Positions 16,701 to 25,280 of a stretch of 64,000 bases of DNA are shown here, one piece after another. The stretch covers positions 1 to 64,000 of the forward strand of contig JAJRQT010000082.1 of NCBI GenBank assembly GCA_024280115.1. Reading direction: 5' to 3'. Position 1 is the stretch's first letter. Each line of letters opens with the position of its first letter. Under the pieces are notes generated by a model. That model was not told the origin of the DNA, ran no database searches, and saw only the letters and a program-made list of their open reading frames with translations. This DNA comes from Bacteroidota bacterium (GTDB lineage: Bacteria; Bacteroidota; Bacteroidia; Cytophagales; Cyclobacteriaceae). Position numbers and translations under genes: made by a program.

Positions 16701-18779
16701 TTTTCTGAAGTTTTCCCTAAAATGATGAGTGATAAATTCTATCATTATTTAGGTGAAACAATCAAAACAAAAAAAGTGCAATCATTCCATTATGTAACAA
16801 AGTTAAATAGGAATGATATGTATTTTGAAGCCAGGCTAATAGTCTCAAAAGAAAATGAAGTAATCGCTATTATCCGTGATATTACAGATAATACAGTAGC
16901 TGAACTTGCACTGAAAGAAAGTGAAGAAAAATTCAGAGAATTGGCAGAAAGAACTCAGGATGCATTGGTACTTTTAAATGTGAATAATAAAGTGCTTTAC
17001 GCAAGCCCAAATCTCAAAGTGATTTTGGGTCTAACTCCGGAATCATATACCAGGAAACCAATGGATGCCCTGAAACTTATTCATCCGGGTGATAAACTCA
17101 AAGTAATTCCGGAAATCAATAGTTACCGTAAGGGCAGACAACCATCGCTGGATCTGCAATTTCGTGTTATACTAAAGAATAAAACAAATAAATGGATTTG
17201 GTATAGGGAAAATACCATAAGGGATGACAACGGAAACCCAGTCAGATATGCAGCTGTCATTACGGATATTACTCCCAACAAAAGAATAGAGCTCGCACTT
17301 AAACAGGCCAAAGATGAAGCAGAAAAAGCCAACCGATCAAAAAGCGCATTTCTTGCCAACATCTCTCATGAGATAAGAACTCCAATGAATGCCGTGCTGG
17401 GATTCAGTGATTTACTATACGCAAAAATTGAAGATCCTGTATTAAAAAACTATTTGACTTCCATCAAATCAAGTGGCAACACACTTTTAAATCTACTCAA
17501 TAACATACTTGACCTTTCGAAGATTGAGGCAGAAAAAATGACCTTAGTGCTAAACCCGGTAAATATTTTATCAGTATTTGATGAAATCAAGCACATTTTT
17601 TCACTTAAAGCCCTGGAAAAAGGTCTAGATTTTACATTTGATATAAATGACAACATCCCGGATATATTGATGATGGATGAGCTGAGATTGAAGCAAATAC
17701 TGCTGAATTTGGTTGATAATGCCATAAAGTTTACCGAGCATGGGAAAGTAACAGTTAAAGCCTTACGGATTGGCAATGTAACTGACACAAAATATGTGGA
17801 CCTCTCCTTCAAGGTTGAAGATACTGGTATCGGGATACCTCCTAACATGCACAAATCAGTGTTTGAATCTTTTCGGCAACAAGACGATCAGGACAAAAAG
17901 AAATACCATGGTACAGGGCTTGGACTGGCAATTACAAAACGTCTTGTGGAACTATTCAATGGAACAATAGAATTAAGTAGTCTTCCTGATAATGGCTGCA
18001 CATTTGAAGTGAGAATTGAAAAAATCCCCATTTCTAAAACCCTTGAAATCCACAGTCCTGTCTTGTCACAGAAAATTAAAATCAGTAGTACTGCTTTCAA
18101 AAACAAAGTCACGCTACTCATCGATAGTCAAAAATCAAACAGAGATTTAATTAAGGAACTTTTGTGCGATGCATGCCAGTTGATCGAGGGTGAAAACCTG
18201 GCAGAATCCATTCCAAACCTCAGGGGGAAGGTAGATTTATTGATTTTAGAATTGAAAAATCATGAATCAATTACAAAGGATCTTGAGATCATCAGTAAAA
18301 ACAGGAATTTAAAAAATGTCCCTAAAATAGGTATAACTTCTACGATTGATTTTAAATTGGAGAAAACACTTTTATCTGAGTTTGAATCAATATTATTAAA
18401 GCCTATTCAATTACAAAATTTGGTGGAATCTATTGAAAATCAGTTTAAGATTGCTCATGAAAAAATGACAAATCTTAGCGAAGTGGGGCAAACTGAATTT
18501 ATTGATAAGGTGAAGCTGAAAAATGTTATTAAATTACTGGAAGATGATTATTATAGAAAATGGGAATCAACACTTTTAACATCATCTTTTTCTGAAATAG
18601 AAAAGTTTGCGAAAAGTATGATGGAAATCGGGTCTGAAAATAACCTGTACATACTGCAATCGTATAGTGATGAACTGGTAATGCATGCAAAAAATTTCGA
18701 TATTGATAATATGAACAATGTCCTTCGGATGTATCCGACAATATTGGATGAATTAAAACTGCTAATAAAAAATAAATAA
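13716..18779 (+). CDS. multi-PAS hybrid sensor histidine kinase with degenerate receivers
   Basis: At 1687 residues this is a very large soluble kinase with no membrane helix. In order it has a receiver-like N-domain (residues 1-120, DVIIIDEN with Asp58 but no acidic pair), a GAF domain (about 140-300), seven PAS domains (first lines IFESSNIGLIL, LSDLSFEGIVL, AIDQSPSSILI, ISELTTDFVYS, IIDNLPIGLQI, LLKIIPDLIFV and LAERTQDALVL), a HisKA domain with His1218 in NISHEIRTPMN, a HATPase (NLVDNAIKFTEHG, GTGLGLAITKRL), a pseudo-receiver near 1465-1585 where Glu1512 replaces the phospho-Asp (LLILELKN), and a helical tail. With no usable phospho-Asp at its C-end, the phosphate probably passes to a separate protein. 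The gene 4 bases downstream, which has an intact receiver, is the best candidate. Confidence 0.9.
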   Translation: MVEKKLTSRYVMFIESNSLKKDLLKTIKKYNSNIEVEQFGFIKIEPNQIKKSDVIIIDENLISLYDNGELRELLSQSISTDAFVIILTNFKKTLPDLIFNHPEVFQIVSKSSNLNQFNFHLKAFHERKREISLIFRNKQKRYFETIIDIQNFLLTHPDPDDGLSYVLKLLGSISEASRVSLFENRYDYKKRLLMTQRFEWAAKGTNTHQNNPLLHLLPYEPNFGRWQRMLSEGSVIKGSLDEFPIIERPLLSNQGIKKLLVLPIMIKSGMWGFLQFIICGKKELWDNAEIDLLKSTIKPISCFLELKLEEKKRDKSDSKLRMIFESSNIGLILTSKKGNLKSCNPAFANLLGYSEKELLNLNSKVFTHPDDLSVEERLLTELLEGKRSSYLLEKRYLKKGGKPIWVKVNVSAYSKEKGVPDSIIGIVEDISKEKVAEKALFESEDRYKKLSDLSFEGIVLNDNGIIIDCNERFLKMSGYSRDEIIGSDLIDLLSDKSTVEQVKRKMTTSVPFETVGRTKTGEIISVELENRYVEYGEDLLRVTAFRDITQRKKNEQEIRKLNTAIDQSPSSILITDDKGKIEYVNKAFCDITGYSEEESMGKNPNIIKTEYHPRNYYKNLWHTISRGNTWHGEFRNKTKYEDYFWERAVISPIFNEQNEITHYLAIKENITEEKIAQQALKVSEERHRIISELTTDFVYSAIIKNEKISFTWNSGSIEKLAGYSVKEVNSMPKGWYSMIDEKEYMNKMKQSVSAISINKIQNFEYRIKTKKGKTIWVSDKLQLIERRESGALEVIGAMQNITLRTEANIALDENKRYLDSIIDNLPIGLQIFDEKGYTARINESQKNLLGLSDQKDGVDSFNILNDPLSIAIGSDKRFREVYKNKKIVNHEIELDFSVSGNLWNPGKGKVTIHQIIFPIFKKNGVIHSVISLSNDITKRVSIEKALKASEMHQKALLKIIPDLIFVLDNNGVFRDVYAEDSNLLLFPAIDFLGKEFSEVFPKMMSDKFYHYLGETIKTKKVQSFHYVTKLNRNDMYFEARLIVSKENEVIAIIRDITDNTVAELALKESEEKFRELAERTQDALVLLNVNNKVLYASPNLKVILGLTPESYTRKPMDALKLIHPGDKLKVIPEINSYRKGRQPSLDLQFRVILKNKTNKWIWYRENTIRDDNGNPVRYAAVITDITPNKRIELALKQAKDEAEKANRSKSAFLANISHEIRTPMNAVLGFSDLLYAKIEDPVLKNYLTSIKSSGNTLLNLLNNILDLSKIEAEKMTLVLNPVNILSVFDEIKHIFSLKALEKGLDFTFDINDNIPDILMMDELRLKQILLNLVDNAIKFTEHGKVTVKALRIGNVTDTKYVDLSFKVEDTGIGIPPNMHKSVFESFRQQDDQDKKKYHGTGLGLAITKRLVELFNGTIELSSLPDNGCTFEVRIEKIPISKTLEIHSPVLSQKIKISSTAFKNKVTLLIDSQKSNRDLIKELLCDACQLIEGENLAESIPNLRGKVDLLILELKNHESITKDLEIISKNRNLKNVPKIGITSTIDFKLEKTLLSEFESILLKPIQLQNLVESIENQFKIAHEKMTNLSEVGQTEFIDKVKLKNVIKLLEDDYYRKWESTLLTSSFSEIEKFAKSMMEIGSENNLYILQSYSDELVMHAKNFDIDNMNNVLRMYPTILDELKLLIKNK

Positions 18780-18783
18780 TACT

Positions 18784-19872
18784 TTGATTTCTAATCGACA
18801 AAAAGTCCTTATAGTTGACGATGTTACTAAAAACATTCAGGTAGTAGCTAATTTTTTACAACAGGCCGGGTATGAAATTAATTTTGCCGTCAGTGGAGAT
18901 TCCGCTTTAAATCATATACAGCAAGAAAAATTTGATCTCATCCTGCTGGATATTATGATGCCTGAAATGGATGGGTTTGAAGTTTGTCAAAAACTCAAAG
19001 ACAACGATGAAACAAAGGATATTCCGGTGATTTTTCTAACCGCAAAAACTGACATTGAAAGTATTAAAAAAGCATTTAATGCCGGCGGAGTAGATTATAT
19101 AACAAAGCCTTTTAATAAGGCGGAGCTGCTTGCAAGAGTGAAAACTCATTTGGAACTTCAACAACAGAAAAAAGACTTGAGGGAGCTTAATGCGACCAAG
19201 GAAAAATTCTTTTCAATTATTGCCCATGATTTAAAAAGTCCGTTAAATCAGCTATTGGGCCTCAGCGATATTTTAATAAAAGAAATTGAGAAAGGAAATA
19301 TAGAAGAAATAAAATCATTGGCTATTTTCATCAATGACTCTGCAAAATCGGGCAGGACTTTACTTGAAAATCTGCTTGATTGGTCCAGGTCTCAAACCGG
19401 AGTGATAAATTATCAACCGGAAATAATTGATTTAAAAAGTTTAACAAATGAAATTCTCGAGCTCCTGGAAAAAAATGCCAATCAAAAAAATGTAACCCTT
19501 GATAATATCATCAATGATGAAATATTCGCTTATGTAGATTCTAATATGATAAAAACCATTCTTAGAAACCTTATATCAAACGGGATAAAATTCACTCCCA
19601 AAGGGGGGAAGATCAGAGTAAATGCCATAAAATATGAAAATGAAGTAGTTTGTTCTGTTTCCGATAATGGTATTGGCATTGAAAATGACGATATCAAAAA
19701 ACTATTTAGAATCGACATCAATCCAAATACTGTCGGGAACAGTACTGAAAAAGGCACGGGTCTTGGCCTAATATTGTGCGAAGAATTTGTGGAGATCAAT
19801 CAAGGGAAAATTTGGGTGGAGAGCAAATTGAAAGCTGGAAGTACATTTTATTTTAGCCTGCCTGTAAAATGA
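18784..19872 (+). CDS. receiver-histidine kinase
   Basis: A 362-residue soluble protein with an intact receiver (VDD pocket, phospho-Asp56 in LILLDIMMPEMDG, KPF lysine at 108) joined by a coiled linker (LELQQQKKDLRELNATKEK) to a HisKA (His148 in IIAHDLKSPLNQ) and HATPase (NLISNGIKFTPKGG, DNGIGI, KGTGLGLILCEEF). No ATG precedes the receiver, so translation probably starts at TTG 18784, four bases after the stop of the seven-PAS kinase. This 'receiver first' form often acts as a relay: it accepts phosphate from an upstream kinase and tunes its own kinase output. Together the pair looks like a private phosphorelay whose final output is not encoded next door. Confidence 0.88.
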   Translation: MISNRQKVLIVDDVTKNIQVVANFLQQAGYEINFAVSGDSALNHIQQEKFDLILLDIMMPEMDGFEVCQKLKDNDETKDIPVIFLTAKTDIESIKKAFNAGGVDYITKPFNKAELLARVKTHLELQQQKKDLRELNATKEKFFSIIAHDLKSPLNQLLGLSDILIKEIEKGNIEEIKSLAIFINDSAKSGRTLLENLLDWSRSQTGVINYQPEIIDLKSLTNEILELLEKNANQKNVTLDNIINDEIFAYVDSNMIKTILRNLISNGIKFTPKGGKIRVNAIKYENEVVCSVSDNGIGIENDDIKKLFRIDINPNTVGNSTEKGTGLGLILCEEFVEINQGKIWVESKLKAGSTFYFSLPVK

Positions 19873-19993
19873 ACTAAGACAAGTTGATTATTCCTTTTGT
19901 GTTTCTGTTTTTATAAGTAAAAATACATCTGATTTGAATTAATCATTATTTTTGTTTAAGGCATTTTTAATCTAACAAACTAACTTACCCAAC

Positions 19994-20854
19994 ATGAAAA
20001 TAAATAAATCTGTCATTACTTGTGCTGCTCCAAAACAAAGAAAATTACCACTTCAAACTCTCATAGATCGGGATGGTAAAGAGAAAACTGTATTGGAGGT
20101 ATTGGTGGAGGAAGTTTTGAATGCAGGGATCGATAATATAGGATGTGTTATTCATCCGGGTGATGAACAATCATATGGTGAAGTATTAGGTGATTACAAA
20201 AGGCATGTAACCTTCATTACCCAGAAACACCCACTAGGTTATGGTCATGCAATATTAGCTGCTTCGGATTTTGTTGGAAAGGAACCCTTTTTACATCTTG
20301 TTGGTGATCACCTTTATGTAAGAAGGGGAGAAAAAGGATGTGCTGCACACCTGGTAAATGTGGCAGAAAAAGAGGGCTGTGCAGTTTCAGCGGTAAATGC
20401 TATTAGGGAAAGTTCCATTTCTTCCTATGGAGTTATCGGAGGCAGACGTGTTAAGGGGACCTCTGATCTTTATAAAATAGAAAATGTGATTGAAAAGCCT
20501 ACTCCCACCATAGCTGAACAGGAATTGTTTGTCCCCGGACTCAGGGCGGGACATTATTTATGTTTCTTCGGGATGCACGTGCTCACCCCCTCCATTTTCA
20601 AAATTTTGAAGAGACAAATTGAATACGTTGGGGCAGGTAATAGAATAAACCTATCTGGCTCATTGGCTAAACTTGCTAAACAAGAGCAGTTCCTTGCGTT
20701 GGAGAAACAAGACTGGAGATATGATGTGGGTACCAAGTATGGATTATTGAAAGCACAGGTAGCCCTTGCTCTAAGTGGTAAAGATCGAGACAGAGTGCTC
20801 ACAGAATTATTAGAATTATTCACATCCAGAGAGCTGGGAATTATAGGTAGATAA
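19994..20854 (+). CDS. GalU-like sugar nucleotidyltransferase with unusual nucleotide loop
   Basis: The 286 residues follow the UTP-glucose-1-phosphate uridylyltransferase plan: HPLGYGHAILAASDFVG, LVGDHLYV, SSYGVIGG, IENVIEKPTP, YLCFFGMHVLTPSIF and a DWRYDVGTKYGLLKA sugar-binding loop. The N-terminal signature GxGTRxxPxTK is not recognisable. In its place the protein reads VITCAAPKQRKLPLQTLID. That loop normally grips the triphosphate, so substrate or chemistry may differ from GalU. It lies one base upstream of the kinase-pyrophosphorylase fusion gene and is surely cotranscribed with it, suggesting a shared nucleotide-sugar route. Calling it galU would overstate the evidence. Confidence 0.75.
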   Translation: MKINKSVITCAAPKQRKLPLQTLIDRDGKEKTVLEVLVEEVLNAGIDNIGCVIHPGDEQSYGEVLGDYKRHVTFITQKHPLGYGHAILAASDFVGKEPFLHLVGDHLYVRRGEKGCAAHLVNVAEKEGCAVSAVNAIRESSISSYGVIGGRRVKGTSDLYKIENVIEKPTPTIAEQELFVPGLRAGHYLCFFGMHVLTPSIFKILKRQIEYVGAGNRINLSGSLAKLAKQEQFLALEKQDWRYDVGTKYGLLKAQVALALSGKDRDRVLTELLELFTSRELGIIGR

Positions 20855-20855
20855 A

Positions 20856-23800
20856 ATGAGCAAGCTATTAGAAATAATTACAAGTGAAGATCCCGGTCTT
20901 CGCAATCTTTCTCTGGATGCAGTTTGTAAAGGGAAATCTATAGACTTTTTACTTTCAGAATGTGATGTTCTCGACGGTTTACGAATTGGGAATAGTAATC
21001 TTTACCAGAAAGTTCGCGGTTTATTTTTTCTATATGCAATTCATCGATTTCATATTCCATTCCGAGATGGAGTTGATGAAAAATCAATTATTCCATATGA
21101 TGCTTATGAGCATTTATTGAACAGAAGGTTTAATGAATCCATTGATATTTTAGTTCTAAAACAAAAAGAAAATGGTCCAAACAAAGGTTTATCTTCTGCA
21201 TTGGCCGAAGCGTACAAAAAATTAGCATTCCAAACTCTTGCAGACCAGGTCAAGAAAAGTGTACGATCCACCTTGGGTAATAAATGGATGTTTAGAACCG
21301 GGCATCCTAATGACCATCCACTTTGTATTAAAAAAGAGCTTTTTATCACTGATAAGAAGACCGGGCTATATCCTGTTTTGCATGAGGTGACGCCTGTTAG
21401 AATGGATATTAGCCATAGCGGTTGGAGTGATATTTTTTTTCTCGGTATGGATTATCCCGAAGGGGCAAATGTCCTCAATATTTCGGTTGACTTGAGCATT
21501 AAAAATGAAAAAGATGAAAAGCCAAAACCACCAATTGAAACATTTTTCAGAATTATTGAAGAACCGATTCTCAGGTTGACAAGCGTCGATTTAGGAGTGA
21601 CAACAGATATTTTAAAGCTTGCGGATGTATTCGATTTTGCAAAAGACTATCTTGGATTAGTTAAAGCTGCCGTGATAGCTTCTGGAATTGTTCCTCCTGC
21701 GATGGAGGGTGCGGATATATCCATTGCAGATTTGTTTGCACAGATGTTAGCTCCGGGACTGGGTATAGAAATTGTTTCACAGGTAAATGGGATTCCTAAA
21801 GGATCGCGTTTGGCAGTTTCAACAAATTTATTGGCCTCTTTAATTTCAGTCTGTATGAGAGCCTCCGGCCAAACAAACTCTATGACCGGAAAACTGGAAG
21901 AAAGTGAAAGAAGATTGGTAGCTGCAAGAGCAATATTAGGTGAATGGATTGGTGGCTCCGGGGGAGGTTGGCAAGATTCAGGCGGAGTGTGGCCGGGTAT
22001 TAAGCTGATCCGGGGGGTTATCTCCAAGGAAGGAGATCCTGAATTTGGAATCAGCAAAGGACGGTTGCTGCCTCAACACACGATTCTATTTTCAGACCAG
22101 GTCAATGAAATCACAAGATCTAAGCTACAAGACTCACTGGTGCTTGTCCATGGTGGAATGGCTCAGGATGTCGGGCCAATATTAGAAATGGTTACCGAAA
22201 AATATTTGTTGCGCTCTGAAAGGGAATGGGATTCAAGAAAAAAAGCAATAGAAATATATAATATATTAGTTGAAAAACTCAAGGACGGAGATATAGAAGG
22301 AATAGGCGAGTTCACACATAAAAATTTTGAAGGACCGTTGCAATCTATAATCCCGTGGGCCGGAAATTTGTATACAGAGCTTATTATCGAAAAGGTAAAA
22401 CTTCATTTCAGAGATGATTTCTGGGGATTTTGGATGCTTGGTGGTATGTCTGGGGGCGGTATGGGATTTATCTTTGAACCGAATAGAAAAGAAGAAGGGC
22501 AAGATTTTTTACAAGATCTGATGTGCGGTCTGAAAAATGAATTTGAAAGATCAATTCCATTTGCAATGGATCCTGTGGTTTATAATTTTTCGATTAATGA
22601 AAATGGAACTTATTCGTCATTCAACCATGGTTTCGCTGCTTTATTGCCAACGGGGTATTACGCAATAAGAGTCCCTTCTATTTTAAAGGAAAAAATGCAA
22701 AATATCCCAATAAGCCAGAGAAATGAATTGGAACAACTCGGTGTAGCATGCAAAACAAAAAAAGACTATTCCTCCTTTGTTGCAACATTATTCGATAGAA
22801 TGATTCCTCAGGTTACCAATGAAAATTCAGAGGATCAATCATTGGAAAATCTATTGGAAAAGCATGGTTTTGATGCGGTTTTTCATAATCAATTAAAAGC
22901 TGATTTAATAAATGGAAGGATAGGTCTGTCTCAAAACAGATTACCAATAAGTACTAAAATTACCGATGTTCTAGAGGAAGATGTTAACATAGCACTAAAC
23001 GGCCTTGGTGATAAATATTATCAAAAAGGATTGCAGTCTTTGAAAAATGGTGAGGTCGCCATTGTTTCCCTGGCCGGCGGGGTAGGAAGTAGATGGACAA
23101 AGGGTTCAGGAGTTGTTAAATCTTTGAATCCTTTTGCAAAATTAAAAGGGAAACACAGAAATTTCATTGAAACTCATTTATCAAAAAGCAGTAAAATTTC
23201 GATGCTTTGTGGTGTGGATATTCCACACATTTTTACCACTTCCTTTTTAACACATAAAGCTATAGATCAATCCCTGAAAAGGAATGGTAATTATGGATAT
23301 AAGGGACCTGTATTGTTGTCCGAGGGTAAAGTGATTGGGCTCAGGCTTGTGCCGATGGCCAGAGATCTGAGGTTTGAATGGGAAGAAATGCCCAAGCAGT
23401 TATTAGATGAACAACAGCAAAAAGTGCAGGAAAGCCTTCACAAGGCCTTAATTTCCTGGGCTAAAAGCGTGGGAGAAGGTTCAGATTATACTGATAATCT
23501 TCCTCAACAATGTGTTCATCCTGTTGGGCATTGGTACGAAGTTCCCAACATGTTGCTAAATGGCACACTTAATCAATTGCTTAAATCGTTTCCATCAATT
23601 AAGTATCTGATGGTTCATAATATAGATACACTTGGAGCAAATGCGGATCCTGCCCTTTTAGGATTGCATATCGAAAAAGGCTCTGCACTGACAACGGAAG
23701 TAATTTCACGAAATATAGAAGACAGAGGCGGAGGATTAGCCAGAATCAATGGGAACCTTAGACTTGTTGAAGGTTTGGCATTGTCTGATGAAAAAATTGA

Positions 23801-24176
23801 ATTCAAATTAAGTTACTATAACTCCAGCACTACATGGGTCGATATTGATTTACTTCTTGAGGCATTTGATTTGACGAGAAGTAATTTAGCTGAATCCACA
23901 AAAGTTAAAAAGGCTGTCAGAAAAATGGCCAGAAGAATGCCTACCTATGTCACGATAAAGGATGTGAAAAAAAGATGGGGCAAAGGACAGGAAGATATTT
24001 TTCCTACAACTCAGTTTGAGAAATTATGGGGGGATATGACATCCCTTCCCGAACTAACATGTAATTACGTCGCCGTACCCAGGATGAGAGGTCAACAACT
24101 AAAGGAAGTCGCTCAACTCGATGGGTGGCTGAGAGATGGTTCTGCGGAATATCTTATTTCTATTTGCGACTGGTAA
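20856..24176 (+). CDS. fusion of fucokinase-type GHMP kinase and UDPGP-type pyrophosphorylase
   Basis: The 1106 residues hold two recognisable enzymes. After a helical N-region (1 to about 175) comes a GHMP sugar kinase like fucokinase: RMDISHSGWSDIFF with a following VLNISVDL, an altered ATP loop PKGSRLAVST (314-323, usually PxGSGLGTSS), GGSGGGWQDSGG (366-377) and GGMSGGGMGF (529-538). Residues about 720-1106 are a UDPGP-family uridylyltransferase: LAGGVGSRW (739-747), HNIDTLGANADP, GGGLARINGNL and an NSSTTWVDIDLLL loop. One chain could thus phosphorylate a free sugar at C1 and convert it to an NDP-sugar. The order is opposite to FKP/FKGP fusions, where the pyrophosphorylase comes first. The actual sugar is unknown, and the altered loop may lower or change kinase activity. 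Confidence 0.75.
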   Translation: MSKLLEIITSEDPGLRNLSLDAVCKGKSIDFLLSECDVLDGLRIGNSNLYQKVRGLFFLYAIHRFHIPFRDGVDEKSIIPYDAYEHLLNRRFNESIDILVLKQKENGPNKGLSSALAEAYKKLAFQTLADQVKKSVRSTLGNKWMFRTGHPNDHPLCIKKELFITDKKTGLYPVLHEVTPVRMDISHSGWSDIFFLGMDYPEGANVLNISVDLSIKNEKDEKPKPPIETFFRIIEEPILRLTSVDLGVTTDILKLADVFDFAKDYLGLVKAAVIASGIVPPAMEGADISIADLFAQMLAPGLGIEIVSQVNGIPKGSRLAVSTNLLASLISVCMRASGQTNSMTGKLEESERRLVAARAILGEWIGGSGGGWQDSGGVWPGIKLIRGVISKEGDPEFGISKGRLLPQHTILFSDQVNEITRSKLQDSLVLVHGGMAQDVGPILEMVTEKYLLRSEREWDSRKKAIEIYNILVEKLKDGDIEGIGEFTHKNFEGPLQSIIPWAGNLYTELIIEKVKLHFRDDFWGFWMLGGMSGGGMGFIFEPNRKEEGQDFLQDLMCGLKNEFERSIPFAMDPVVYNFSINENGTYSSFNHGFAALLPTGYYAIRVPSILKEKMQNIPISQRNELEQLGVACKTKKDYSSFVATLFDRMIPQVTNENSEDQSLENLLEKHGFDAVFHNQLKADLINGRIGLSQNRLPISTKITDVLEEDVNIALNGLGDKYYQKGLQSLKNGEVAIVSLAGGVGSRWTKGSGVVKSLNPFAKLKGKHRNFIETHLSKSSKISMLCGVDIPHIFTTSFLTHKAIDQSLKRNGNYGYKGPVLLSEGKVIGLRLVPMARDLRFEWEEMPKQLLDEQQQKVQESLHKALISWAKSVGEGSDYTDNLPQQCVHPVGHWYEVPNMLLNGTLNQLLKSFPSIKYLMVHNIDTLGANADPALLGLHIEKGSALTTEVISRNIEDRGGGLARINGNLRLVEGLALSDEKIEFKLSYYNSSTTWVDIDLLLEAFDLTRSNLAESTKVKKAVRKMARRMPTYVTIKDVKKRWGKGQEDIFPTTQFEKLWGDMTSLPELTCNYVAVPRMRGQQLKEVAQLDGWLRDGSAEYLISICDW

Positions 24177-24180
24177 TTGA

Positions 24181-25158
24181 TCAAATGTATAATACTGATT
24201 TTGCAGCTTCAATTGTTCTTTTCAAGTTTGGTAAAGAGGCTTCAATTAAGGTTGGTGCATAGGCAAGAGGAACATCCATTGAATTCACCCTGGCAACCGG
24301 AGCATCTAAATAATCAAAAGCATTTTTCTGAATATGATAGGAAATATCAGTAGAGATAGACGCCATAGGCCATGCTTCTTCCACAATTACCAATCTATTT
24401 GTTTTTTTCACAGAGTTTAAGATAGATTCATAGTCCAATGGACGAACTGTTCTAAGGTCAATTACTTCAACAGAAATGTCATCTTTTTCCAATTCAATAG
24501 CTGCCTGATCAACGATCTTCATCATTTTCCCAAAAGAGACTAAGGTGATGTCATTTCCTTCCTTTTTTATATCCGCAACACCGATAGGCAGTAAATATTC
24601 ATCTTCAGGTACCATTCCCCGATCTCCGTACATAAGTTCAGATTCCATAAAAATAACAGGATCATCATCTCTGATGGCAGATTTTAAAAGCCCTTTTGCA
24701 TCGTATGGATTTGAAGGGATAACCACCTTCAACCCAGGAGTATTGGCATACCAGTTTTCAAAGTTTTGAGAATGTTGTGCTCCCAATTGACCGGCGTTTC
24801 CTGTTGGCCCTCTGAAAACTATTGGGGCTGTTAATTGCCCTCCCGACATGGAATTAATTTTTGCGGCGCTGTTGATTATCTGGTCAATAGCCACAAGGGA
24901 AAAGTTAAACGTCATAAATTCAATGATGGGTCTGAGCCCATTCATTGCAGCTCCAATTCCCAATCCGGTAAATCCCAATTCAGAAATAGGAGTATCAAAA
25001 ACTCTTTCAGGGCCAAATTCATCAAGCATTCCCTGGCTGGCTTTATAGGCGCCATTGTACTGAGCCACCTCTTCACCCATTAAAAACACTTTAGTATCCC
25101 GCCTCATCTCTTCCGACATGGCATCTTTAATGACCTCTCTGAATTGTTTCTCTATCAT
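24181..25158 (-). CDS. pdhB: pyruvate dehydrogenase E1 component beta subunit
   Basis: A 325-residue E1-beta subunit of a 2-oxo acid dehydrogenase. It carries FREVIKDAMSEEM, GEEVAQYNGAYK, the TPP-side DTPISELGFTGLGIGAA, HSQNFENWYANTPGLKVV (a YAHxPGL-like block typical of PdhB), the PSNPYDAKGLL loop and VIDLRTVRPLD. With E1-alpha it decarboxylates pyruvate for acetyl-CoA. The alpha subunit and E2/E3 are not adjacent. It is convergent with the kinase-pyrophosphorylase gene, with 4 bases between stops. A branched-chain E1-beta is the alternative; the fit to Bacteroidota PdhB is better. Its own promoter lies at 25180-25209. Confidence 0.9.
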   Translation of the reverse strand: MIEKQFREVIKDAMSEEMRRDTKVFLMGEEVAQYNGAYKASQGMLDEFGPERVFDTPISELGFTGLGIGAAMNGLRPIIEFMTFNFSLVAIDQIINSAAKINSMSGGQLTAPIVFRGPTGNAGQLGAQHSQNFENWYANTPGLKVVIPSNPYDAKGLLKSAIRDDDPVIFMESELMYGDRGMVPEDEYLLPIGVADIKKEGNDITLVSFGKMMKIVDQAAIELEKDDISVEVIDLRTVRPLDYESILNSVKKTNRLVIVEEAWPMASISTDISYHIQKNAFDYLDAPVARVNSMDVPLAYAPTLIEASLPNLKRTIEAAKSVLYI

Positions 25159-25179
25159 TATTTATTTTTTTTAGAAAAG

Positions 25180-25209
25180 CAAAAATATACAATATTGAAT
25201 ATTTGCAAA
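25180..25209 (-). promoter_or_regulatory. promoter of pdhB
   Basis: On the minus strand this reads TTTG, 18 bases, then TATTTTTG, close to the Bacteroidota consensus TTTG-N19-TAnnTTTG. It begins 22 bases from the pdhB ATG. Confidence 0.6.
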
Positions 25210-25230
25210 AGTATTGTCTTTTTGATTTCA

Positions 25231-25260
25231 AAAAAAAACCCTCTCAACTGAGAGGGTTTT
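25231..25260 (-). terminator. intrinsic terminator after the TPR lipoprotein gene
   Basis: A perfect 11-bp stem (AAAACCCTCTC at 25235-25245 with its complement at 25250-25260) has a 4-base loop. On the minus strand the stem is followed by a T run. It lies 20 bases after the stop at 25281. Confidence 0.85.
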
Positions 25261-25280
25261 AATATTATTTTAAAGATTAT

